A stretch of DNA of 64,000 nucleotides, taken from the NCBI GenBank assembly GCA_036971475.1, contig JBAIZL010000005.1:159990886-160054885 (forward strand), given 5' to 3'. Positions 1-13,083 of this stretch are shown piece after piece (position 1 is the first letter of the stretch; each line of letters opens with the position of its first letter). Position numbers and translations under genes: made by a program. The DNA comes from Prosapia bicincta. Lineage: Eukaryota; Arthropoda; Insecta; Hemiptera; Cercopidae. The notes under the pieces are model-generated. The model was not told where the DNA came from. It saw nothing but the letters and a program-made list of their open reading frames with translations, and ran no database searches.

Positions 1-512
1 ATTCTTTACCAAATAAAATAACATGATAAACGAAACTCCAGACATTTGTAACACTTGTTAATGCTTTCACAAATGATAAGAGTTCGACTTCTTAGACAGT
101 ATAAAATTTCAATACTGTGTAAAACAAGAAAAATTGGGAGATGATTTCAGTTTGAAAAATATGGTCATAAGAATACCTAATTTCATCCTTGTTCCATTCT
201 AACAATTTTATTCTCAAAACAGTAGAGGTACTGACATTATTAGAAACTTTTTAAAATTGAATTTTTAAGTTTTAACAGTGTTTAATCTCCAATGTTAAGA
301 CTGCTCTTCCTATGTGTTGACTATGGTGTCCCTATGTGCTCTTCCTATGGCAACTGCTAACTTGTCCTTTCTTTCAGATTATTTTAAATTGTCGGCCAAC
401 TTTTTTTATTATAATGCTTAATTTACATAAGTGTTTTCATTTGCATGGATTTATTTTTCTGAATTCAAACTAGAATCATTGTTAGCTCTATATCAATTAG
501 AATGCTTTTTAT
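1..512. other. AT-rich non-coding stretch
   Basis: I see no gene, repeat or RNA structure here. It is probably intron of the RhoGEF gene whose last exons lie at 3.8-6.9 kb, since that gene must continue to the left. Confidence 0.4.
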
Positions 513-1017
513 TAGGGACGGGCCGATTCCGATTCTCGATTCCAGGAATCGTCGATTCTAGGTGGTATCGAGGAATCGTCGATACTTGATTCTTCATCAT
601 AAAAGTGTCGATTCCGATTCCTATTTTGTTAACTATTAAAATATGTGTGTGGAGTAATTTATTGGAAAAAAAATTAATTACCAACTATGTCTTATTTATG
701 TATTAGTTGATTTGAATGAATTAAATGATTAAAGTAAACGAAAATATTATTATTTATGAAGCAACAGCAATCAAGATCGTAACCATTTCTGGTCGTTTGA
801 CATCACTCCTCTCTCTCTCTCTCTCTCTTTCTCTTCCCCACGTGTCTTACTGCCACTGATTTATAGATGTCAGAACAAAACACAAAAAAAGTACAGTAAA
901 AACTCGATTAACCGTGGCCATGATGGTTGAGCGAATAGACGGATAACAGAAACACTGTATTATTCCTCCGAAACTTAACCTCAATAAATTATATTATAGA
1001 CAGATATCACTCTCACA
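513..1017 (+). mobile_element. Truncated hAT-type non-autonomous element (copy 1)
   Basis: It begins TAGGGACGGGCCGATTCC and continues with the same GATTC-rich subterminal repeats, CT microsatellite and internal sequence as the complete copy at 14645-15411, in opposite orientation. Similarity stops near 1017, and the other terminus with its subterminal GATTC repeats is missing. No target-site duplication can be assigned because only one end survives. The inner part, around 897-960, resembles a pogo/Tigger-type terminus (cagtaaaaactcgattaac), so an older element may be embedded. Confidence 0.75.
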
Positions 1018-3807
1018 GTAATGTAATATATTTGGGAGCGAAAAGAAAATAAACACGATTGTAATAGCAAATGAAACTATTTATTACATGATAAACAGAT
1101 CCGCACAGTAGCTACAAACGTAGCAAAATAATGTACAGTAATATAAACTTACAGGTGAAATAGTTCGTGTAGTTTAACAAACAAAGCGAACGAGTCACTG
1201 CACCTTAATAGGCCTACTTTAGCTGCTGGCCACAATATCGGCGTTTTCATAGAAAATTGCCAAAATATTTTAAGCTCATTTTTAAATAATGTGTTCTTAT
1301 ACTTTGTTCCCCTATCATATCTAAGTATGAATATACGTTTCTTATCATAATATTTATAAAAATACGTGTCGGACCAACTGGCCCAACATAGTTTTTCCTA
1401 CCGTAAATGAAACGTAAATAAACTCCGTTGGACCAATTGACCCGACATTATTTTTGATTTAATTAAATTTTATTATCTGTGCAACACTGTTTTGATATTT
1501 TTTGTGTTTTGTGTTAGCAAGAAACAACAAAACCATAATTTCATGTCCCGGTTACCCAAATAATAAACTGACTGGTGATTAAAGTGTTTTGGCGCCTATC
1601 ACTAAGACACGTAAACGTGTCACATGTGATTGATTTGTGAGTTTATAAATATTTTGAATATAAAACTATTGATAAGTAATGCTACAGGTACAGTAAATAC
1701 TATCCAATATTCATATTAAGTAAAAGTTTTAACACCAAATAATTTACTTGTTAAGGAATTTACGTTATAATTTACTTCCTAGTAAGGATGAGTTTTTATC
1801 TAAGTGTATCAATGTTTGTACACAGTCTTTTGTAGTCCGTTTTTAAGGATTATTTTACAACTAAATATTTAGTCAATATTTCCGAATTACTTTGAGGGTT
1901 TTGTGAAATTTTGAAAACAGTAGTGAAAATCATTACAATACATTATAACAAATATGTGTGTCGGTCCGTAACTACGGACAAAAAGCTCTTAGAATAACAT
2001 CATGTTTTTAATCCCGTCGGCGTTTATCTATCAAACAAAAACCATCTTAATTACATCTGTAAGTAGTGTGAAGCTTTTTGTTAAATACTGTGCCTTAATT
2101 TTTCCAAAAGTAGCAACACCAGCTGAGTAGTACTTAAGTAGTAGTGCTTAAAGTAGTACTAATAAACATAAAGCGTTAAGAGGCCCGACGGTATTCGGTT
2201 CAGGGTACTGACCATCGTGTCAATTCGATGACGGTTAACAGAAACTGACGGTGGAAAACCACATAATATATCAAATATGAAAAAGCACTTAACAACATTC
2301 ATTTTGCCAACAAAAAAGATCTATACTTGAAGAAACTTTAAAATATCTTTCTCTCTCTCTCTCTCTCTCTCTCACTCTCTCTCTATTTCTTACCATCCTG
2401 TCAGATGAAGTGACCTCATGCTATCTTATATTTATTTTATCAATATTACTTCTAAACTTCAAATGTGAATTGTTGTTACACAAGATTAACCCTTTAAGAT
2501 TAAGCAGGTTTAGTCACCATCATAAGTTTATATAACATTGCTACAGTAGTGACTTTGCCCCTCACTATTATCTGTTTTAGGAAATGACTAGGTTCTCAAT
2601 CTTTGTCTTTGATATAACAGAGACATATCCACAACTATATTTTAAAATATTATTTGTGTTAATAGTTTTTACTAATATATTGAATCTAATAGTTTTTCAT
2701 AAAGAAATATTTCTATTTGAAAGGAAATCAATCAAAGTCCAAATTTGTATTATATTTTCTTATGATGTATTACAAAGTAATTCAAATTAGTTTTATAAAA
2801 TTCAACAATATAATTACAGACGTCCGTAATAATCTGTAATGCCAGATTACTAAAAATGATGAATTACATGTTAACCATAGAACCAATATTAGTTACAAAA
2901 TACAACTCATTTACAAATCTCTTTACTAATAAAACCATGATTTGGTTCACAGATTCATTGCTTGATAACTGTTAAACATATCTTACTATCATTTACACAA
3001 ATCTATTCTTTGGTTAACACACTTTAATTGCCTACAACTGGATATGAAATGAAGTCCTTTTATTTGTTGCTGGCACTGCCTTTCTATGTATGGGTTATTT
3101 TGTATTGTGGCATTAACCTAAAATGTGTGTGATATTTGACAAGGGAATTTAAAACATTATTGATGTAGACAAAATATTTTAGTTTAGATGACTGAAGTGA
3201 TTTTGTGGAGGATTGGTTCTGTTACCTTAGGATGATTTATTTATTTTACAACTACTTGTCATGTAGAAAATTAAATAAGAAACAAAAGGGGATTACATGC
3301 TAATAAATTGGTTGTTATAAATAATTACTAGTTGGGAAGTACAGGATGGCACCTAAAAGGGAATTTAATATCATTCATTTGACTTGTACACAGTGATGGA
3401 TTTTGTCATACAACATTTTATTTTTGTTTTAAAATCGTTCAAAGGATTATTATATAACAATTGTATACAAAGATTCATGTACACTTTTCAAACAGTCATT
3501 TCTGTTAGAGAAAAAATTATATAATTTTTATCGTCATTTTTTATATACATTTTTATATAAATAAAAAACGTTACAAATTTTAGCAAAAGTTAACCCCTGG
3601 AAAAAAGTTAGATTACTGGGCAAACCAGAGTAGTAAGTGTCGCATTAAGGAAGGATTGCTGTATTATTTTTTGCAAAATGCACAGTTCACTTATTTTGCT
3701 TTGTAAAAACATTTACTGCCTTATAATATAAGGTGCCAAATTAATTATTTTTAGCAGTTTCCAGAGATTCTCCATTATTTTTAATAATCGAGCTTGTGTT
3801 TTTTCAG
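1018..3807. other. Intron or upstream sequence without recognisable gene
   Basis: No coding exon is recognised. Two imperfect copies of a ggaccaactggcccaacat-like motif occur about 68 bp apart (about 1374-1450). A CT microsatellite lies at 2352-2393. The stretch ends in a polypyrimidine tract and AG acceptor just before 3808, which makes its right part intron of the RhoGEF gene. Confidence 0.4.
2352..2393. repeat. (CT)n microsatellite
   Basis: About 42 bp of nearly perfect CT dinucleotide with a single interruption. It lies in presumed intron. Confidence 0.95.
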
Positions 3808-4050
3808 AACCACAGTTAGGTGTTACTGTTAGACATGGCATTAAAATCTACAGTTGTGTAAGGGACAAGTGGCTTTTGTTCTGTTGCCGAACAGCTCAAG
3901 AGAAAAATCGATGGTTAGAATCATTTGCTCAGGAGAGGCGAATGGTAGCACAGGACTTGAGAGATGGTTTAGAATTTGCACCAGCAGCAAGACATTTGGC
4001 AAGAATGGCTGCGGCTAGGTGTTATAGAAGGCATCCTAGTAAGCCAAGAA
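3808..4050 (+). CDS. RhoGEF penultimate coding exon (PH-domain C-terminal half)
   Basis: A coding exon of a Dbl-family guanine-nucleotide exchange factor for Rho GTPases. It follows ttttcag and ends before gtaaga. The 243 nt enter with two bases of a split codon and leave with one. The peptide carries a KWLLFCC beta-strand followed by the conserved tryptophan helix EKNRWLESFAQERRMV, the signature C-terminal helix of PH domains, then a basic stretch ending RRHPSKPR. The WLxxFAxER...V..D...G pattern is most like the ASEF/collybistin (ARHGEF4/ARHGEF9/SPATA13) group, where the PH domain follows the catalytic DH domain and binds membrane phosphoinositides. The DH domain must lie upstream of the window. 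The family is fairly sure; the exact orthologue is not. Confidence 0.82.
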
Positions 4051-6667
4051 GTAAGATATGTCATCATTAAAAAATTTTAGTGTTATACTTTTGAATGCAT
4101 GGTTTCTTTTTTATTTGTAAAATATGAGATAAACATGAAGAGGATTAGTTAATTTATTTGTATGTTAAATTGGCACTTTAATTGGATAAAACATAACCAA
4201 AATAAAAATATCTTATATTGTATGTTGTGAACAATTGTTAGTAAGAAGATACATACATTTTGATAGTTGATATACTTTGTTTCTTTTCTCGTCTCCTGAC
4301 AGTGATTTGACATTCATTCAACTATTTTTTATATAATTTTCAGTTGACAATCACAAAACCAACTCTTTTGACAATTTTTATAGTTATTATTTATACTACT
4401 CTTTTATTAATTCATGTAAGGTGTCTATGAGTCAGTAGATTTTGTTCAAAGCTAGAAACTCATTGTTGATCAACTGCAGAATAAACCACGAATTTTTAGT
4501 TTGAAATATAGATGTATTATCAACATTATAAACCAATTACAATTTTTTTAAAATCAAGGTGCAAAAAAGTATTAAATGAAATTTTGACTGTTTAGTTCAG
4601 AGTTTATAATCAATTTTTAACATACTTTCTTATGTCTAATCTTAAATTTTGCAAAGCCAAAAACTAACTCATTTTCTTCTAAAAAATCAAGTGATTATGT
4701 TACTGCTTGGGGTAAAAAGTATCACATATAGTTAATTTTGTGTAAGCCATATGAGTAAACGCTTTTTTAAATGAGTTGAAAATGAGCTAAACCTATTTTA
4801 CAAATGATTACTATTATAAATTCTGTGTTAATAAAAATTTATTACAAGACTTTTTTTCTCGTGAAGTAAATAAGGTTCATTTTCAAAATGTGTGAAGGTA
4901 ATGGAAAAAATTTTGAGTGATAGAATGACACTGAGATGGATTTAAAATGGTTGCATGAATCTGCATCATGTGAAACATGATGATTGCGTCACTGAAGATT
5001 TGATACAAAAGGTTGATGAAATTGTAAAATAGAATAGATGTTTTGTCACTTAATTGTTATACTGTTTGATGATTTTCATTATGTCATGACATATGTTGTG
5101 TCACATTCATTTTTTCTTACAACAGAACATTTAATTTATCAAAAGCTATGATCTTCCTGGGTATAAAATTGTTGGCTGAGGTGTACAAAATTTGTTAACC
5201 AATGCATTGAGCTTTCTTGAGCACTACATTGAGAAGTTAATGAGTTTCTGGGCCAAATGGTCCTGGTTACAGGAAAACATGGATACCTTATAAATAGCAA
5301 AATAGAAGCAACAATATATGGAATGGCAGGATTCAATATTGTCCAAGAAAGTGAGATTTAAGTACATGATTCAAGCTCAGAAAATCATGCCGGCCCTTGT
5401 AGATGCAATACATTCCACAACTATTGTTTGGTTTAAAAAAGAATTGCATAATGACAATCAAAATGTGTGGGGTGCTCAGAAAGTGGATCATTTTGCTTCA
5501 AAACATTACATATTTATGCACGGCTTATCAAACTCAAGATCTGATATATCATTTCACTGAAAATCTGTTCCTGCATTTGACAAAACAACTTGGTGGTAAA
5601 CTCAATGATGCCTATCTATGAGGATGTTATTCAAGAGCCCATTGTACTTTACTATAAAATTAAATGCTCTCATGTAAAAATAAAATTATCAACAAAGGTA
5701 TACAGTAGTTTCGCTTATCTGATCTTCACTTATCCAACATTCCGTATTATCGGACGTTTGAAGAAATGGAAACCTTGAAGAAAAAAATTAGAGAAACTTA
5801 TTGAAAAAGAGAGCATAACAGGTGATCAGTTGTTTAACTGTGACGAGACAGGACTTAATTATAAATTGTTACCAATTGAAAGTCTTGCAGCCAAAGTTGA
5901 AAAGGCAGATACTGGCTACAAGCGTAGTAAGGAAAGGCTGACTATTTTAGCATGTAGTAATGCTACAGCAAATGTCAAAATGGACCTTGTATTGATAGGA
6001 AATGCAAAAAATCCTAATGTTTTTGTTAACACCTTCTTATTATCCGACATTTTTGCTTATCCGACGTTCTACTGGCCCATTTATGACAGATAAGCGATAC
6101 TACTATACTAGTTTTTTTTATAATTTCAAAACGTTATTTTAAAAAATTGCTTTGTTTTATTAACCTATATAGAACACCATATCATATCAAAATATGATGT
6201 AAATCAGATTAAAAATGAATTTTACAAAGTAAAACATTACAATAATATATATTAATGATTTAAATAAATAATTATTCTAATAATAATATTATTGTTTTGT
6301 TTGGAATCTGCTTGAAAGAATTAATCAAAAAGAAGTTAATTTTGAAATGTTTATTTACAATGTTGGTATAATCTATACATTTTGAATTGACACATTTTAA
6401 AGCACAAACATTGCTAATGATACACAACTTTTTTTTAAATTCCAGCAAAAGTTCCATAATTTGAAGCATGCTTATTATCAAGATTCAACTAAACTATTTT
6501 AAATGTTGAAGTATTCAAAAAACGTTTTAAATGTTTATCACAATAAATCCATAAAAACTTTGCTTCAACCGATTATACATGATGGAGTTCCATTGTCCTT
6601 TTTTAATATGGATTTTAGTTCATTTTAGTTTTTTGCTCATTAATAAAATTTATGTCATATTTTTCAG
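4051..6667 (+). other. RhoGEF intron
   Basis: Bounded by GTAAGA and TTTTCAG, with compatible phases on both sides (1 base plus 2 bases). It holds the Tigger derivative at 5703-6105. The stretch 4880-5640 has several broken open frames on both strands that look like decayed coding DNA, possibly another transposon, but I could not assign a family. Confidence 0.7.
5703..6105 (+). mobile_element. Tigger/pogo internal-deletion derivative with transposase fragment
   Basis: A 403-bp element flanked by TA on both sides (5701-5702 and 6106-6107). The ends are imperfect inverted repeats: CAGTAGTTTCGCTTATC on the left matches the complement of the right end at 16 of 17 bases. Further copies of a TTATC(C)GAC-like motif lie inside both ends. 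Between them, about 5830-6040, is a transposase piece with the first catalytic aspartate in a CDETGL motif, then SKERLTILACSNA and LVLIGNAKNP, typical of the jerky/Tigger DDE domain. The rest of the transposase is missing, so the copy cannot mobilise itself. Confidence 0.85.
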
Positions 6668-6876
6668 ATAAAAATTACAAAAGAGGGAACAGTGATGCTT
6701 CTGTGACGGACAGCTCAGGAATCGGTTCAAATGGCCTAAGTAACACTGCAGTGCATTGCTCTTCGCATCATTCTCTAGGACGACGAATGGGAACATGGTT
6801 TACTTTTGGTAGCAATAAGAAAGGTAGAAGCTTAGGGCGAGCAGCAACGTTACAGACTGTTGTACATCCATCATGA
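6668..6876 (+). CDS. RhoGEF terminal coding exon (C-terminal tail)
   Basis: This exon follows tatttttcag and opens with two bases that complete the codon left by the exon at 3808-4050 (giving Asn). It encodes a hydrophilic tail: a basic KNYKRG start, a Ser/Gly/Asn-rich linker (SDASVTDSSGIGSNG), then RRMGTWFTFGSNKKGRSLGR and the C-terminus TVVHPS before TGA. Related exchange factors also end with a short tail carrying an aromatic-basic motif after the PH domain, which suits this reading. I see no further domain. The two exons together give about 150 residues of the protein. Confidence 0.78.
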
Positions 6877-8087
6877 GAAGAGTTGATTGTCACTGTCAAG
6901 GGATGGGTATAACCACATGGCAGTGACTCTTGGTGATACAAATATTATCTAAATTTTGTAATAAGTGCTAATGCAATACATATCAAAATGGTCAAATAAG
7001 TCTTATCACTTACAAGTTTCTCATTCTATTCTCAGAGCAAAAAGCGATGCTAATTACTTTTTTAAATATTCATCTATATTGATAACTGATGAGTTGTTAT
7101 AATTACACATTTACATTTAAAAATATAAGTCATTAATCAATTATAGTTTTTAATAATAAACAATCATATTTTTGTAGTAAACTTAATGACAAGCATAATT
7201 TCAAGGTAAAATCCTACACAACAAGTTGAAGCAATAGGTGTCAAATAAACTCGTAAAAACATTTCAGGTTTCTTCATAAGTTTTCATTAAAAGCAATGTC
7301 TTTTATAGTTTTTTTAAAAAAGGAGTTTGTTCCATTACAAATGAAACCTGAAAAATCATCATAAATATTGCTTATGGAAGTGAATGCAGTATTTATAATT
7401 GAATGTATGTAACAAAAAATTATTTCTTTATTATGCAATAAAATTATAAATCTTGTATTCATAAACTCTCTAAAGTAATGTAAAATTACAAGATCACTTC
7501 TTAGCGTTACAGTTGTTAATATGAAGCTATTGCAATGTGATATTTTTGTAATTGGTTGTTGTACCTTGGATTTATTTGTACTTTTTAAGGAAAATTACAA
7601 GCTATTCAACTTCTCCCCTCAAGCAAATTCATAATTTAACTTTACTCGTCTACCAACAAAATTTTATGTTTATAAAAGCACCAGAATATGTTTCCATTCC
7701 GAGTATTGCATTTTAGAAATCAGTCACCACATTTAATTTCAAGACCAGTCATAATCTCATTACTTATTATCAGCATTATTGATCACTTATAAATTATTGA
7801 TTAGCATTTAAATCCATATTAAAATCAGTAGTTCAAAGACTGATTTATTTTAATGATATGGAATCGTATTTTAGTTGGTAAATAGGTTCCTTTATTATTA
7901 TAAAATATTTTAATTTTGAGAATGTGTAAATTATTCCTGAAACATTTTAATCCCATTTCTGTATTACGTTGATATCTGATCATTACATGATCTTTTATAT
8001 GAGAAAGATTTATTCAATTTTTTTGGTTTTTGGATATGTTAAAATGAAAGAATGTTATAAAATCATTTTTTGTCTTGACTATGCTAC
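6877..8087 (+). other. Probable 3' UTR and downstream flank of the RhoGEF gene
   Basis: Non-coding and AT-rich directly after the stop codon. Several AATAAA hexamers occur (for example near 7156, 7244 and 7436), any of which could serve as a polyadenylation signal. The true 3' end cannot be fixed from sequence alone. Confidence 0.5.
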
Positions 8088-8091
8088 TTAA

Positions 8092-10498
8092 CCATAGAAC
8101 GGTAAACCCTGAAAAAAAGCATTATTTGGTAAGGCTTTGTCTGAAAGACTACTTGAGAAGAAAACAATAATAAACAATTTTTACACAATATATGAAACAA
8201 AATGTCTATATTTATTGGTTACAAAATATTAATATAGAACATCTGGAACATGACATTAAATAGATACATTCACATTGTATGGTTCATGCACCACTTTCTC
8301 TAAACATAACCCATTTACTGCTCTCCACACATAACCCGGAACAACGTTTACAAAAATATTTTGTCAACCTTAGCTTTTTTAATGGGCAGAAGCTGCATAT
8401 TTTTTTCCTTGAGGTTGTTCTTGATTCTGTAATGCTAACACCCAGAATGTTTGCGTTGGTCTGCTGCAAAGGCCTCTGCACACCTACCCTAACAAGACGC
8501 TGCTGCATCCATAGATTAAAGAGTTGTGAATGGAATTTTTTAGCGAACCACAGCCTTTTGAGCGGTTTTCTCCCAAGAGATATTACATTATGTACTAATA
8601 TTACAAAGGCGTTCTCGAGCATAATGTTTATCATACTATACAAAATACAAAGGAGCTATCTTTTGGTTTTCAGGCTGGTGGACATTTGACCACATTTGGT
8701 CCAGTGAGTCAGCTGCACCTTCTGTTGAGTTTGTAGCACTCTAAAATATCTAGTTTTCTGCTGTGAGGCTTAGTGCTTGGTTGATCATGTGTAGTTAACA
8801 TTAATAATACAACTTTTTTTTGTTTTGTACAAGTCCATACTTTTTTGTCCTTCAAAGCAAAACATAGAAGATCGAACTGCCCTAGTACTGGGTTCCTTCA
8901 TTTCTGGAAGAATTTCTGGCGTATGTCATCGAAGTGTTCCAAGTACGGTTAGACCAATAACAGTTCATTTGCTAGTGGTAATGAAGTGAACCAGTTATCA
9001 CATTTTATGTTTCTGTGTGAACCATAAAATTGTTTTGGTCAATTCTTTTACAAAAAATTATGCTTTTAGCACATTTCTTGGGGTTGAATTCTTCCCCAAA
9101 TATGGCATAGAATTATACATGTACTTATTTCTACTATCACAAAAAATAGCTATTTCATATTTGGATCATTTGTTCGGAATATACATACAGAATTTACAAT
9201 GTTCCCTGAGTGCAAGAAATTGTTCATTAATCGAAAGATACGAACCAGGTTTATAATGTTCTTCACACGAATCGATGAAAAGTTCCCATGATTGCCGTAT
9301 TTGGGCAAAATGATCTTGTCTGGCTTTTAGTAGTTGAGTTTCTTGGTCATCAAAACCAAGACAACTCACCAAGAATACATTTATCACTCATATATCTGTG
9401 TAAATTTCACCAGAGTATTGTAAACTGAATAGTTCTTCAATTTCTAAATGTTGTCTTTTGAGGCAGCGCTCATAACCAGCAAATCTAAGAATACATTGAA
9501 TTCATTTTTATAGAGTAATGTCTCTGAATAATTATGTTGTACTCTTCTGATGGCAGCATTTCTATGCTCTATATTTTCTACCCTTTTAGTCCCTTCCAGA
9601 TATGTTATGTGCTGTAGTTCGTGTGTTGTTTCAAAGTGTAGCACTATACTGCATGCAGCCATTTTTTCCACTAATATGTTGCATTGGACATATGTAATGG
9701 TTCAGATGTAACTGTTGAGGACCATCAACGCGATGTTGGTCTGCTACAGCATCAAGAGTACTTTGACCGAGTCGATTTTGATTTCCAGTCTCTGTGAGTA
9801 GCACATGGCCCATAATCGCAGCATTATGTGCACCCTGTGTTAGTTCCTGAATTGTAGCAACTCAGCCTGGTTCTAGGTTCTGGTCCATGGCATATGGAGA
9901 TTTGCGATACATTTTAATAACTCTTTCAATAGTCATAACTACGGTATCTTTCTCCACCTCCAAATATCAAAACTCTATCGTTACTGCCAGTGTCTTTATA
10001 GTCGAGGTCACTATCCGTATTGTCCGTAAGGCCCTCTTGTTCAGTAAAATAGAGTATTTCATCCTTATCATAATTACTTTAACTATCACTGTTTGCTAGC
10101 TCTTCATTTAAGTAATCATCTTCTTTTTTCATCCGAATCCATTTTGAAATAAACAACTAAGACATCACTAAAGAAGTAAGGATTTGTTGGTGGGAGGTCA
10201 AAATATACATATAAAAAATAATCTATAAATGCGATTACAGAACATGTAAGGTACTGTCTACAAGAATACTCAATGTAAATGAAAAAGTTGCATTAACGGT
10301 AACAGCTTGTCTCAGGTGAAAAACTGACATAAACCATTGGCACAGTAGGCCAAGCGAGACACACTTCTACACAAGCAACCAACTCGGTGGGCATTTACTT
10401 GACACAAATGTAAGGAGGAGTGGAAAGGATGCATTAATTATTCCACCTTGATTTTGTCTGAAAACCCCTATAGTGTTGTCTCACAAACAATGCCAGGG
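8092..10498 (-). mobile_element. piggyBac-type transposon, full length but decayed
   Basis: A 2.4-kb element, the usual piggyBac size, flanked by TTAA at 8088-8091 and 10499-10502. The right end (read inward) starts CCCTGGCATTG and the left starts CCATAGAACGG, so both begin with CC but the termini have diverged. The transposase is on the - strand and broken by stops and frameshifts. The clearest piece (about 9166-9390) reads CEEHYKPGSYLSINEQ and REHCKFCMYIPNK, a hallmark of the piggyBac DDD domain. The C-terminal zinc ribbon with CSFC and CKRC pairs lies near 8290-8400. No intact reading frame remains. Confidence 0.88.
8284..10140 (-). pseudogene. piggyBac transposase relic
   Basis: Transposase coding sequence of the element above. 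Order on the - strand: an acidic N-terminal part near 10140-9900, a damaged central part with stops, the catalytic-domain block SINEQFLALREHC (about 9180-9230), a piece matching the KYGIKI-type strand just after it (about 9060-9170), and the cysteine-rich ribbon ending near 8284. At least four separate frames are needed to read it, so it is dead. Related functional proteins are about 560-600 residues. Confidence 0.8.
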
Positions 10499-10502
10499 TT
10501 AA

Positions 10503-12560
10503 AAAACTGATATTTGGCAAATGCTAATATTCCCTGGTGATTGTTGTGTAACACCCGTCCCCTCCGTTTTTGAGGCGTTATTTAATTTTATAACATTTGT
10601 TTTCATATAAATTATTATTTACATTTCATAAAGATTAACTGGGTTGATTGCTTATAGAAACAATTGTAGCTAATGATTTGACTCAGACAGTTTTAATGTC
10701 TCCTAATTTTTCTTGAATAAAGACAGATTACATTAACTTTCACATTTTAAATTTTAAGAAAATGATTTACTTTGAAAATATTAAACGGTTTCAATTTAAG
10801 GCTTTTCAAACAATATTAATCTAAGACTAAAAGTAGTTCACATCTTTAGAAATCATTAGACATTAGGTCAAAATGCATACTGGTTACTTTTATATATTTA
10901 CTGATTTGATTCTATCAAATTACTTTGAGAAATTAAATTTTGAACATATCTTAGCAGTAACTCAAACTCATGTAGCTTACTTCCAAAATATTAACATTAC
11001 TCGTGTTTATGTTTTTAATATAATTGAATTTGAAAAATATAATAGAAATAAAACAAAAGCTACTTATTAAAGTATACCAAGACATATTCAGTTCGTTATT
11101 AAATTTTGAAAAGTATTTTATTAAATTTTAATCAAGCTTCTTACACAAAAAATTATTAATGAATGCAGGCCATGGCCGCCCTTCCTCTGTCACAGCTGAA
11201 GAAAGACAGAAGCACAAAATGGGCAGTTTGAGTTAACTGAATCTCCACCCTTATTCTGAAAGGTGCATTTTATTGGTTATTGGTTGGAGGAACTTTAATA
11301 TAGCTCCTTCCTCAACACTGTTTAATAATATTTCCAAAACAAAAGTTTTCTTTCAATTCAGACCAACTTTATGTCAATTCAAATAAAACAAATATTTATA
11401 CAACATACTGAATTATTGCCAAAATATTATTAACATGTTATAGTTATTTAGCATGTTTTGCCATATACATTGGTGAAAGACAAAATATTTTTTAATGATA
11501 TATTGACATTTATGTTACCTAACCACAATATCTTGTTTTTTTTGACATTTTTACTTGCAAAATTCTGAGTGTATCAAAAATATAAGTAACTATATTGTCT
11601 GTTATCAACATGTTTTGCTTGTATCAATATTTACTATGGTATATAAAATTTCTTTTAGTTTAATTATTTTACAGTAATATATGCATTATATAAGTAGATA
11701 TTGTAGTTCACAAATGGTTCTAATGCTAATCCTTTGATCTTTCTGATCGTCATAAGTTTCTGATTTGTATAGCCAATTTGAAAACCTTTTTTGCTACATA
11801 TGTTATCAGATTTTCATTATATAAAGAATACAATTCTTTCAGGTTGTGTTTTATATTCAGGCTCCATAAAGTTTAGTATTTCTGAATAATTTTTCAAAAA
11901 AATTATTGACTTCTAAGATTTTTTAACATATATTTTAACACAAGACAATTTTTTAAAGTATGAATACTTATTTTAAAAAATACAACATTAGAAAAAATTA
12001 TGAATACAAAATAAAATTTATTTAATCTCAAATTATTTTGCTTTAACTTCTTCTGCTTTTAGGTTATGACTAAAACACTTCTTTACATAAATGCATATAT
12101 GTGTGCACAGATACACACACACACACACACACATTTCTAGATAAGTTGTAATTTAGTTGAAAGCTTATTTGAGGCAGAAGACTAACATACTTTTATCTTT
12201 GTAATAATTCAGTCTATTTGCTCCCTATAGAAACCTTTATTGATATCATAACAGATTGGGTTATCACTAAGATAAGTCTGTCTGTCAGTCTTCACCATTT
12301 ATAGATGATTTGCAGCATGTACACTTTATAAATATATACTCTTTACAAATCCCAGCTCATAGAAAAATCAAGAACGACTCTTGTTAATTTACAATATATG
12401 TTTACTATTACTACAAATTATAATTAAATCATTTCTAATGGGAATAATATTAAGTAAAAACAAAATAATAATTAGAAAAATAAAACGTAATAATTTTATG
12501 AAATTATGTTCAATATTTGTGGAGAGTAGATTAAGATAAATCTTCATTTATATTTTCAAA
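10503..12560. other. AT-rich intergenic stretch
   Basis: No gene recognised. A short (AC)n run lies near 12113-12134. A purine- and GC-richer patch near 11166-11240 has no identifiable product. Confidence 0.4.
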
Positions 12561-12581
12561 TATAAATAATTTTAATAAGTG

Positions 12582-12713
12582 TATATATATATATATATAT
12601 ATTCTTGATATTTAACGTTATCCATTGCAACTTTATATATATATATATCGCAATATGTAATTGAATTGTAAATTCAATTATAATTCTTGTATTTGTATTT
12701 TGACTTAGTTCTT

Positions 12714-12756
<43 letters not shown>

Positions 12757-12783
12757 TTGATATTTAACGTTATCCATTGCAAC

Positions 12784-12848
<65 letters not shown>

Positions 12849-12911
12849 CAATATGTAATTGAATTGTAAATTCAATTATAATTCTTGTATTTGTATTTTG
12901 ACTTAGTTCTT

Positions 12912-12952
<41 letters not shown>

Positions 12953-13015
12953 CAATATGTAATTGAATTGTAAATTCAATTATAATTCTTGTATTTGTAT
13001 TTTGACTTAGTTCTT

Positions 13016-13076
<61 letters not shown>
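12582..13076. repeat. Array of (TA)n tracts alternating with Penelope-tail fragments
   Basis: Six (TA)n tracts are separated by two recurring fragments. One contains tatttaacgttatccattgc (12607-12632 and 12758-12783); its complement matches the Penelope-like tail at 30270-30310. The other runs from cgcaatatgtaattgaattg to ttagttctttacatac (12648-12720, 12847-12920, 12951-13022) and corresponds to the inverted-repeat arms at 30388-30612. The whole is therefore a tandem, partly collapsed set of element ends inserted in or grown together with TA microsatellite. Confidence 0.8.

Positions 13077-13078
<2 letters not shown>

Positions 13079-13083
<5 letters not shown>

Noticed and set aside
4880..5640. 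Coding relic left of the Tigger derivative
   Set aside because: Several short frames exist on both strands but none shows a motif I can name, so I mention it only within the intron.
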